A DNA stretch of 59,123 nucleotides from Gemmatimonadetes bacterium bin94 (GTDB lineage Bacteria; Gemmatimonadota; Gemmatimonadetes; Longimicrobiales; Gaopeijiaceae). The position numbers and the translations under genes are program-made. Location of the stretch: the NCBI GenBank assembly GCA_002238865.1, contig MPNE01000026.1, forward strand, positions 1 through 59,123, in the 5' to 3' direction. Below, one piece after another: positions 45,124 through 52,915 of this stretch; the stretch's first letter is position 1; each line of letters begins with the position of its first letter. The notes beneath the pieces are model-generated. The model ran no database searches, was not told where the DNA came from, and saw nothing but the letters and a program-made list of their open reading frames with translations.

Positions 45124-46089
45124 TCAGCAGGGCAGCCCTTCCATAAGCGTTCGCACACAGCGCATGAGACGCTCCCGCGTGGCCGGACCGGTCTGTCCCA
45201 TATGCCCACCGCTGGTCTCGTAGAGTCCCGCGTTGGGAAGCCTCTCCGCCCACACCCTGTTGTAGGGCGTGCCGACCTCGGTCACGCCGGTGAAGAACTC
45301 GACGCGTGGCTCAACCTCGAAGATGTCGAAGCCCCACCCGGCTTCGTCCAGGATCAATCGCACCTCGTGTTCGAGCACCTCGGGTGGCGTGAGCTCGATG
45401 GCCTTGAAGTAGATCGCAACGATTTCCGGCTCGGTGTCTTCGGGAAACTGCTGAAAGGGGTCGTTTGCCCGGGCCGCCGCTGGATCCTCGACGAATTGGC
45501 GCATCGTAGCGTCCATCCCCTCGACGATCGTAGACGCGTCCTGCCCTGCCAATGCGTGGTAGATCGGCGTGAGCTCCCACGCAATGGAATCGTCGAAGAC
45601 CGGCGTGGCCGGATTCAGGGGAATCGCTCCCGCAACGCGGTCCGGCATCGCGTGCGCGATTGCGATGGCAAACATTCCGCCGTTCGAATTGCCCATCACG
45701 ACGAACCCGTCGAGTTGCAGGTGGTCGGCGAGCTGTTCCACGTCCTTGTGAAAGCCGGCAACGGAGTAGTCAGGATCCGGGGTCGACCCGCCGGCGCCCG
45801 GACGGTCGACGGCGATAATGCGAACCCCGGCCTCGAGCGCCTCGCGATGATACACCAGTCCCGACAGATGCGACGCGCCGCCGCCGTGCAATTCAATGAG
45901 CGGCACGCCGTCCGGATCTCCGTATTCGGCCCAGGTCAATGTCCGGCTGTCCTGCAGGATCAGCGCGTGCACAAGGCTTGTGTCACCGGCGATTTCGACC
46001 AGTGGACGGTAGGGGAGCGGGTCGGCGTCAGTACAGCCGGGCACCCCCGCAGCGACCAGGAGAGTCATCCTCAAGATCCTTTGCATCAT
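45124..46089 (-). CDS. Alpha/beta hydrolase lipoprotein
   Basis: 321 aa with lipobox VPGC (Cys19). Landmarks are LHGGGASH (oxyanion region), AVDRPGAGGS and the nucleophile elbow VMGNSNGG with Ser135; SGGHMG near the C-terminus probably carries the His. It resembles proline iminopeptidase or haloalkane-type folds, but substrate cannot be given. Four bp separate it from the S9 peptidase gene upstream on the same strand, so the two are likely co-transcribed. Confidence 0.85.
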   Translation of the reverse strand: MMQRILRMTLLVAAGVPGCTDADPLPYRPLVEIAGDTSLVHALILQDSRTLTWAEYGDPDGVPLIELHGGGASHLSGLVYHREALEAGVRIIAVDRPGAGGSTPDPDYSVAGFHKDVEQLADHLQLDGFVVMGNSNGGMFAIAIAHAMPDRVAGAIPLNPATPVFDDSIAWELTPIYHALAGQDASTIVEGMDATMRQFVEDPAAARANDPFQQFPEDTEPEIVAIYFKAIELTPPEVLEHEVRLILDEAGWGFDIFEVEPRVEFFTGVTEVGTPYNRVWAERLPNAGLYETSGGHMGQTGPATRERLMRCVRTLMEGLPC

Positions 46090-46093
46090 GCCC

Positions 46094-48430
46094 TCAGCGG
46101 TTGACTCCCGGGACGGGAGCGTTCAACAGGTGTCTCACCAGGTAGTTCTTCTTCAACTCCATGTTGTACTCGCCGGTCTGGCCGAACACCCCGTGGCCCG
46201 TGTTGGCGTAGACCATCATGTCGTGCTGGATCCCGGCCCGGACGAGCGTCTCAGACATCTGGAAGAGGTCGGCCTGTGTGCCGGTGTCGTTGATCCCGCC
46301 GGTCAGCAGCAGCTTCCCCTTCAGACCGGGCGCCATTCGGAAGACATTCGCGGCCTCGTAGCGCTCGTGGTTCTCCTGGGGCATGCCGAGATACGGCTCG
46401 TAGAGGTGGAAGGCGTACATGTCGTACCCGGGGACCTCGCTGATGCAGACCTTGTAGAGATCGGGCTCCTGGAGGATGGCACGGGTCGAGTAATACCCGC
46501 CCCACGACCCCCCCATGATCGCCACGCGGTCGCCGTCGAGGAAGTCATGGCGGTCGATCAGCTGCCGGATCGCGGCTGCGTGGTCTGCGATCACGGGCTT
46601 GCCCCAGTTCCCGACGATCACGTCATGGAATGCCTTCGAACGTCCGGGCGTCCCCCGGGCGTCGAGAACCACGACCACGAACCCCACGTTGGCCAGGGCG
46701 CGGTTGAAGTTGCCGATCCGGGCGAGGTCGCTCCCGAGGCCGGGGAACTGCTCACCCCCGAAGTCCATGGGCCGCATGGTGGTCTGAGGGCCGCCGTAGA
46801 TGTATTCGACCACCGGATAGCGCCGCGAAGGATCGAAGTCGTAGGGGAGATACATCGTCACCCACAGGTCGGTTTCCCCGTCCGCCGCTTCAATCACGAC
46901 TTCGCGCGGCGGTGTCCATCCCACCTGCTCCAGCCGGCCGATGTCCGCTTCCGACAGCGTGAGCACCCCCACGCCGTCGGCGCGGCGCAGCACGGAGCGG
47001 GGCGGGGTGTCCACCGACGAATAGGTGTCTACGAAGTACCCGTACGAGGGCGCCATGGCCACGGTGTGACGGCCCTTGCCCTCGGTGAGCTGCGTCCGGT
47101 CCGCGCCGTCGAGGGTCACCCGGTTCAGATGAAGGTCGTACGGGCGCGCCGGATCGGTCTGCGCCGTGAAGTACACCCACCCGTTCTCCTGGTCGATGCC
47201 GACCACTTCCTCGACGGGAAACTCGCCTTGAGTGAGTTGGCGAACCGGATTGCCGTCCAGGTCGTACAGATACAGGTGCCGCCACCCGTCCCGTTCGGAG
47301 ATCAGAATGAACCCGGACGCGTCGGGCAGCAGCCAGAAGCCCGTCCGCGAGCCCCAAACCGAATCGTGGTGGTGGGTCACGAAGGTCTTGGAGGCCTCGG
47401 TGGCAAGGGTGCGCACCGCACCGGTCAAGGCGTCGGCGGCCTGGACGTCGACACGGTCCATCAAGCGGCTGTAACGCGCGAACACGACCTCGGAGCCATC
47501 GGGCAGCCAGGTCAGCACGCGGTAGTAGTAGTCCGCGGTAGTATCCTGTGCCACCGGCATCGGTGTGCGCGTGTGCAGGTCGAGGATATGGAGTCGAGTG
47601 TCGTAGAGTTCGCCGCCGGCGAGCATCGTCGGAATGAACTCGGCCTCCTCGAGCGGCTTCAGCCATTTGATGGTCGGGATCCGGGGCATGCCGTGCGAGT
47701 TGATCCTGGCCACCACCAGACGCTGCGAGTCCGGCGACCACGGATTCCACAGCGACGTTTCCACGTCCCACTGCTCGAATTCGTCCCCGTCGTCAGTGAG
47801 GGGCACGACCCGGCCATCGACCGTGGCGCGCAGCGTCAGGTTGTGATTGTCCAGCCCGACGAACCACTTCCCGTCGGGCGACAGCCGTTCTGGATACGGC
47901 CTCGGCCCAAGACCCTGGAACACTTCGCGCACGAACGTCCCGGGGGTCGCGCGTTCCGCCTCGCTTACCAGGTATGACACGAGCCCCAGCGACGAAGGCG
48001 TGCGTTGCCTCTCAACAGCGTACGTGTCCAGATCCAGCTCGAACGTCTGCCCCTCCACGGTGAACTGCACGGAAGACGGGCCGGCAAAGGCCAGCTGGCG
48101 GAACGGCACGCCCAGGCCCGCGGGCTCGTGCCCCAGCGCCTCGGTCAGCGCCGCGCGCAAACGGGGCGTGTCGAACAGTTCCTCGACGACACCCGTGGTG
48201 GGATCGACCCGGTGAATGACCGTGTTCTGCGGCCCGCCCTCCGCATACCAGAAGCTGTTGCCGTCGGGCATCCAGTTGGGGGTGACGCGGCCACCTTCGA
48301 TCAGCGAGCCGAAGTCGAGGTAGCGCTGGTAGGCGGCCTCCCGTTCCGGGGCAACCTGCGTAGAGGCCGGCGGAACAGCGCCCGCCAACAGCAGCAGGGC
48401 ATGGATCAGGGGACGCGAGGAACGGATCAT
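46094..48430 (-). CDS. S9 family prolyl oligopeptidase-type dipeptidyl peptidase (DPP IV-like)
   Basis: 778 aa from ATG 48430, preceded by GGAG; a TTG at 48442 is less likely. Signal peptide residues 1-25. Residues about 60-500 form the beta-propeller that gates the active site (repeated SPDGKWFV, SPDSQRLVV, DGWRHLYLYDLDGN). The peptidase domain has Ser642 in GGSWGGYY, Asp715 in GGINDTG and His746 in TGHGVF. It would cut X-Pro or X-Ala dipeptides from peptides in the periplasm. The amidohydrolase gene lies divergently 81 bp away. Confidence 0.92.
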   Translation of the reverse strand: MIRSSRPLIHALLLLAGAVPPASTQVAPEREAAYQRYLDFGSLIEGGRVTPNWMPDGNSFWYAEGGPQNTVIHRVDPTTGVVEELFDTPRLRAALTEALGHEPAGLGVPFRQLAFAGPSSVQFTVEGQTFELDLDTYAVERQRTPSSLGLVSYLVSEAERATPGTFVREVFQGLGPRPYPERLSPDGKWFVGLDNHNLTLRATVDGRVVPLTDDGDEFEQWDVETSLWNPWSPDSQRLVVARINSHGMPRIPTIKWLKPLEEAEFIPTMLAGGELYDTRLHILDLHTRTPMPVAQDTTADYYYRVLTWLPDGSEVVFARYSRLMDRVDVQAADALTGAVRTLATEASKTFVTHHHDSVWGSRTGFWLLPDASGFILISERDGWRHLYLYDLDGNPVRQLTQGEFPVEEVVGIDQENGWVYFTAQTDPARPYDLHLNRVTLDGADRTQLTEGKGRHTVAMAPSYGYFVDTYSSVDTPPRSVLRRADGVGVLTLSEADIGRLEQVGWTPPREVVIEAADGETDLWVTMYLPYDFDPSRRYPVVEYIYGGPQTTMRPMDFGGEQFPGLGSDLARIGNFNRALANVGFVVVVLDARGTPGRSKAFHDVIVGNWGKPVIADHAAAIRQLIDRHDFLDGDRVAIMGGSWGGYYSTRAILQEPDLYKVCISEVPGYDMYAFHLYEPYLGMPQENHERYEAANVFRMAPGLKGKLLLTGGINDTGTQADLFQMSETLVRAGIQHDMMVYANTGHGVFGQTGEYNMELKKNYLVRHLLNAPVPGVNR

Positions 48431-48511
48431 GGCTTGCTCCAATGCTCTTTACGGACTGAATGCACCCCTCTACCCTGCAAGGGGAAAGAGACCCCAGGCA
48501 AGGAGCGGCAA

Positions 48512-49951
48512 ATGCGGAATGACATGTGGGTGTTGGCGGCTACGACAGCGGTCGCGCTCCAACCCGGTCAGGCGCCCGCCCAGGACCGGAGCGCGCTTTC
48601 GGACGAGGTGCAGTCCTATCTGAGCGTCTCGGCGCCGGTCGTGGTGCTCGAAAACATACTCCTCTTCGACGGCACGGGCGGGCCCGCGCAGGCCGGACAA
48701 ACCATCGTCATCCGCGGGAACCGCATCGAAGCCGTGGGTGCGTCGGGCTCCGTCGACATTCCGGCCGATGCAGAGCGACTGAATCTCGCGGGCCACTCGG
48801 TGATGCCCGGAATGGTCGGCCTCCACAACCACCTGTACTACTACCAGAACACGCCGAGGGTCGCGCAGATGCAGTACTCGGGGCCGCGCCTTTACCTGGG
48901 AGCCGGTGTTACGACCGTCCGGACGACGGGCAGCATGTCACCCTATCAGGACATCTCGCTCAAGGGCGCGATCGAACGGGGTGAGACCCCCGGTCCCCGC
49001 ATCGTGATTACGGCGCCGTACGTGATCAGCCCGGGGCCGGACGAGCGGCTCAGGGACCTCGGCATGTACGTTATTCGCGACGAGGAGTCGGCGCGCCGGT
49101 ACGTCCGCTACTGGGCCGCGGAAGGCGCGGAGTGGGTCAAGGTGTACACGCAGATCTCGCGGGAGGCGCTGGGCACCATCATCGACGAGGCCCACAAGCA
49201 GGGCATGAAGGTCATGGGCCACCTGTGCTCCGTGAGTTTTCGCGAGGCCACTGCGCTCGGCATCGACAACCTGGAGCACAGTCTTTGGGCCAACTCGGAC
49301 TACGATGCAACGCGCGAGCCGGACAAGTGCAGTCCGAATCTGGCTTTTTCGCTGGCCGGGCTCGACGTCAACAGTCCCGACGTGGACGCAACGATCAGTG
49401 AGATCATCGAGGCGGGCGTAGCCATCACCTCGACGCTGGCCGTCGCGGAGCAGGCGACTCCGGCCGTCCCCGATCTCACGGCACGGGACCTTGAGGCGCT
49501 CCCCGAGCATGTGGTCCGGACGGAGATGGAGCGCCGACAGGTGATTCGGTCGGGGACCACGGAATGGATGATCGACCTCCTGAACAACATGTTCGCCTTC
49601 GAGCGCCGCTTCGTGGAGGCGGGCGGGCTGCTCGCGGCGGGCGTCGACCCTGCCTGGGGCGCGCTCCCCGGCTACGGCGACCAGCGCAACTTCGAACTCC
49701 TCGTGCAGGCGGGCTTCGACGCGGCCACGGCCGTGCAGATCGTGACCGCCAATGGCGCGAGGGTGATTGGGATCGACGACGAGGTGGGCACGGTGACCGC
49801 CGGCAAGATCGCGGACCTGCTCGTGATCGAGGGCGACATCGGCCGCAGCGCGTCGGACATCCGCAACGTGCGGCTCGTCTTCAAGGACGGCCTGGGCTTC
49901 GACGCGAAGAAGCTCACCGATGCGGTGAAGGGGCTGGTGGGCATGCGGTGA
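48512..49951 (+). CDS. Exported amidohydrolase family protein
   Basis: 479 aa from ATG 48512 with AAGGAG 8 bp upstream. Short signal peptide ending APAQ. The metal-dependent barrel has HNH (105-107, in MVGLHNHL), WVKVYT (possible bridging Lys), GHLCS, NLEHSL and GVDPAWG, the ligand series of the imidazolonepropionase-like amidohydrolases. The C-terminal GTVTAGKIADLLVIEGD is the usual return strand. Gemmatimonadota have many of these beside peptidases; cyclic dipeptide or similar amide substrates are inferred, not shown. Confidence 0.9.
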   Translation: MRNDMWVLAATTAVALQPGQAPAQDRSALSDEVQSYLSVSAPVVVLENILLFDGTGGPAQAGQTIVIRGNRIEAVGASGSVDIPADAERLNLAGHSVMPGMVGLHNHLYYYQNTPRVAQMQYSGPRLYLGAGVTTVRTTGSMSPYQDISLKGAIERGETPGPRIVITAPYVISPGPDERLRDLGMYVIRDEESARRYVRYWAAEGAEWVKVYTQISREALGTIIDEAHKQGMKVMGHLCSVSFREATALGIDNLEHSLWANSDYDATREPDKCSPNLAFSLAGLDVNSPDVDATISEIIEAGVAITSTLAVAEQATPAVPDLTARDLEALPEHVVRTEMERRQVIRSGTTEWMIDLLNNMFAFERRFVEAGGLLAAGVDPAWGALPGYGDQRNFELLVQAGFDAATAVQIVTANGARVIGIDDEVGTVTAGKIADLLVIEGDIGRSASDIRNVRLVFKDGLGFDAKKLTDAVKGLVGMR

Positions 49952-49972
49952 GGCCCCAGGCCGCCATCGGAG

Positions 49973-51016
49973 TCAAACCTTCCGCACCCGCCTGAGGAAC
50001 TCCTCGGCGGTCTCGCATTCGATCACCGCATCGGCGACGCGCGCGATGCCTTCCGGGTCAGAGATCCTCTCCAGCACCGGCAGGAGCTTTTTGGCGGTGC
50101 CGGGACCGAACCTGCGGCTGGCCTGCCGGAGCATCAGTTGGCGGTCCCGCTGAAGGCCCTCCTGGATCCCCTTCTCAAAGCCTTTCTCGATGCCCTCTTC
50201 GATGCCTTTCTGCAGCCACAGCTCGTCCCGCTCTTCGCCCCACTTCCGGGCCCGCTCGATCAAGGTCGTCATGGCTCCGTCCTCCTCAGTCCTCAATTTG
50301 CGTTGCAACTCTCGGCCCGTCCGGCCGAACCGCTGTGCCAGCACCTGGGTGATCCAGGCCAGGAAGGCCGGGGCGAGTTCCGGCTCCCCGATCGCCATGA
50401 GCCAGTCTGCCAGCGAGCCGACCAACCTTTCCAGCACTCTCGCCGAGGGAGCCTGCTCGAACCTCGCGATCATCGCCAGCACGTTGTCGCGCGGAAGCGA
50501 GGCCGGATCCTGAGCCCGGATCTCGATGAGAAGATACCGGAGGCGGGGCTCGTATCCAAGCGGTTCGCCGGGCACCGGTCCGAGCATGTCGGCTATATCC
50601 CTCGCCGCGGTCCAGCGCCGCTCTCCGTTGTAAATGACGACGGGCAGCACGAAGGGGTACTCGCCGCCAGGTCCGAGGTCTTCCTTGCCGAGCTGCCTCC
50701 AGATGGTGACGGTGTAGTCCATCATTCGCAGGGCCATCCGGCGATCGACGGTGGACTGGAACTCCAGCAGGATCAGGATGTGGACCAAGCCGCCGCCGGT
50801 GGTCCCGATTCGCCAGAGCATGTCGGTATGGCGCTGGCCCAGGTGCTCGGTGACGAAACTGGCCGGCATGCGTTCCAGGGTGGCGAAGTCGAGGTGGCGG
50901 GCGATGTCACCCGCGGCTGCACGCAGGGTGTCGGCGACGGTGCGAGGGTGGGCGAAGAAGTTCTTGTACGAGGCGTCGTGTCTGGGGTTGTCTGGCCGTT
51001 TCTGCTGTCCCGGCAT
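49973..51016 (-). CDS. Rpn family recombination-promoting nuclease / putative transposase (Transposase_31-like)
   Basis: 347 aa from ATG 51016; the frame runs to 51184, but that part is low-complexity. PD-(D/E)xK nuclease core: Asp65 (TDMLW) and Glu85-Phe-Gln87 (LLEFQSTVDRRMALRM). HDASYKNFF is the usual N-terminal motif. The region EEGIEKGFEKGIQEGLQRDRQ is the repeated Gly-helix found in these proteins, followed by a DUF4351-like tail. Known relatives increase recombination in vivo and some act in defence. It is a single gene with no terminal repeats seen. Confidence 0.9.
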   Translation of the reverse strand: MPGQQKRPDNPRHDASYKNFFAHPRTVADTLRAAAGDIARHLDFATLERMPASFVTEHLGQRHTDMLWRIGTTGGGLVHILILLEFQSTVDRRMALRMMDYTVTIWRQLGKEDLGPGGEYPFVLPVVIYNGERRWTAARDIADMLGPVPGEPLGYEPRLRYLLIEIRAQDPASLPRDNVLAMIARFEQAPSARVLERLVGSLADWLMAIGEPELAPAFLAWITQVLAQRFGRTGRELQRKLRTEEDGAMTTLIERARKWGEERDELWLQKGIEEGIEKGFEKGIQEGLQRDRQLMLRQASRRFGPGTAKKLLPVLERISDPEGIARVADAVIECETAEEFLRRVRKV

Positions 51017-51257
51017 AGCGGGCGTTCCCCGGTGGGAAGAACAGCGGGAGTCGGAGTTGGGGGTCGGGCCCGCCGGTGCTTCGGTGGTCAGGGGGGCAAC
51101 GGTTGCGAGGGGCCGGGGGCGGAGGAATGACTGGATGGGACTGATGGTGGGAACGACGGGCTTGGGGGGCGGGCCCGCCGACAACGGCCGTCATCCGATA
51201 TCTGTTATCGTCCCCTGGTTCGGGCTATCCTGCGTAACCCACCAAGGAAGGTGCCCC

Positions 51258-52742
51258 ATGACCTGGCCTACCCGTCGCGAAAACACGATGCCGGTCCTGC
51301 TCGCCGCGTTTCTCCTGCCGTGCCTCATCGCTCTTGCGCCGCGGACGGGCCTCGCGCAGGACGGAGAACCGTTCCTGTCCCTCGGGGAGACGCGCCAACT
51401 CCAATCCAACGTGCTCGGCGAGCAGCGTGAGATCATCGTGGGCCTGCCGGCCGGATACGAGAGCGGCGACGAGACGTATCCCGTGGTCTACCTCCTGGAC
51501 GGCCCGTCCCACTTCCACCACACGACGGGAACGGCCCGATTCCTGGCGAGAAACGGGCGCGTGCCGGACGTCATCGTCGTGGCCATTCCCAATACGGACC
51601 GGACGCGCGACCTGTCGCCGCCCGTCTACTCCGACGCGGGTCCCGCGCGTTCGAGTGCAGGTGGAGCGGACAACTTCCTGGAGTTCATCAGCGCCGAGCT
51701 GAAGCCGTACATCGACGAGAACTACAGGACACGGCCGTACGCCATTCTCATCGGGCACTCGCTCGGGGGGCTGTTTGCGAATCACGCTCTGGTGCATCGA
51801 CCGGATGTCTTCAACGCGTACATCTCGATCAGTCCGAGTCTTTGGTGGGACGAACAGCGTCTGGTTGCGCAGGCCGATTCCGCATTCGACGACGTCGGTG
51901 ACCTGGTCGGCGATTTCTACATGACCATGGGGAACGAGGGCGGTCCGATGCTCGGTGGCGCTCTCAAGTTTGCGGGTATTCTCGAAGCGAAGGCCCCCGA
52001 GGACTTCCGCTGGGAATTCAAGCACATGGACGAGGAAAGCCACGGTTCCGTGCCGCACAGGTCGACCTACTACGGGCTCGAGAAGATCTTCGAAGGCTGG
52101 AATCTGCACGATCCGGTCGGCCTCTACGTGGCGGGCGGCCTGGAGGCCGTCGACCGGCACTTCGCACGAGCATCGGCGAGGTTCGGATACGAAAGAACAC
52201 CGTCGACGGGCGTCCTCGGCCGGATCGGGGGCAGGGCGCTTGAAGACGGGGACGCTGCCGACGCCGAAGCGATCTTCTCGCGCGTGGTCGAGATGGACCC
52301 CAACCTGGCGCCGGCGCACAACGGACTGGCTGAAGCGCACGCCCTGATGGGCCACCGGGACCTGGCGATCGAACACTATCGGCACGCCCTTCGGGTCGAC
52401 CCGAGGAACGGTCCGGCCCGCGAGAAGCTGACGGAATACGGTGTCGACCTCTCCGAATTCCCCGAGACCGTGGACGTGCCGGTCAGCGTGTTGGAGTCGT
52501 ACGTGGGCACGTATGTCGTGCCCGACGATCCGGATGAAAGGCTTCGATTCGTCCTTGCGGGCGAGGAGCTCGCCGTGGAGCTCGAAGGCAGCACCTACGA
52601 GCTGTACGCGACATCGATGGAGCGGTTCAAGGTGGCGGTCGTGCCGGTGTACCTGACCTTCCACACCGACGAATCCGGGAACGTGACCGGCCTTGTGATC
52701 GATCAGGCCGGCGAGACGACCGACGCGGTTCGTGTGAATTAG
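51258..52742 (+). CDS. Esterase D-family alpha/beta hydrolase with TPR-like region
   Basis: 494 aa from ATG 51258. Signal peptide ends near LAQD. Residues about 40-290 are an esterase domain (putative esterase, Fes/ferri-enterobactin-esterase type): YPVVYLLDG, GHSLGGLFA with Ser168, and EESHGSVPH for the His. Residues about 330-400 contain a TPR-like pair (AEAIFSRVVEMDPNLAPAHNGLAEAHALMG), and the last 90 residues form a beta-rich tail. Siderophore ester or acetyl ester substrates are possible. Divergent from the Rpn gene (241 bp). Confidence 0.88.
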   Translation: MTWPTRRENTMPVLLAAFLLPCLIALAPRTGLAQDGEPFLSLGETRQLQSNVLGEQREIIVGLPAGYESGDETYPVVYLLDGPSHFHHTTGTARFLARNGRVPDVIVVAIPNTDRTRDLSPPVYSDAGPARSSAGGADNFLEFISAELKPYIDENYRTRPYAILIGHSLGGLFANHALVHRPDVFNAYISISPSLWWDEQRLVAQADSAFDDVGDLVGDFYMTMGNEGGPMLGGALKFAGILEAKAPEDFRWEFKHMDEESHGSVPHRSTYYGLEKIFEGWNLHDPVGLYVAGGLEAVDRHFARASARFGYERTPSTGVLGRIGGRALEDGDAADAEAIFSRVVEMDPNLAPAHNGLAEAHALMGHRDLAIEHYRHALRVDPRNGPAREKLTEYGVDLSEFPETVDVPVSVLESYVGTYVVPDDPDERLRFVLAGEELAVELEGSTYELYATSMERFKVAVVPVYLTFHTDESGNVTGLVIDQAGETTDAVRVN

Positions 52743-52795
52743 GGCGTCCGGCAATTCGAGGCCACCGGCGGTCATCACTCGTCACAGCCGTGAAC

Positions 52796-52815
52796 ACTAA
52801 ACAAAGTAGTTTAGC
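52796..52815. promoter_or_regulatory. AT-rich dyad, site g: ACTAAACA-AAGT-AGTTTAGC
   Basis: Same geometry, one mismatched pair in the arms. About 100 bp upstream of the S9 peptidase start at 52916, in a 173-bp gap. Confidence 0.6.
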
Positions 52816-52915
52816 GTTTCTGCACTGAAGCACCGTTGCGGCCCAACTGACGTGCGAGTATCCTCCCGAAAACATCAGTCGGACAGTATCTCCGCCTGGA
52901 CCGAGGGACGGTGAA

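Noticed and set aside
49973-51016. Rpn gene as an insertion sequence
   Set aside because: Rpn/Transposase_31 proteins are stand-alone nucleases; no flanking inverted repeats found.
32821-52815. AT-rich dyads as rho-independent terminators
   Set aside because: Stems are only 7-8 bp and AT-rich with no U-tract, and most sit before genes rather than after them.
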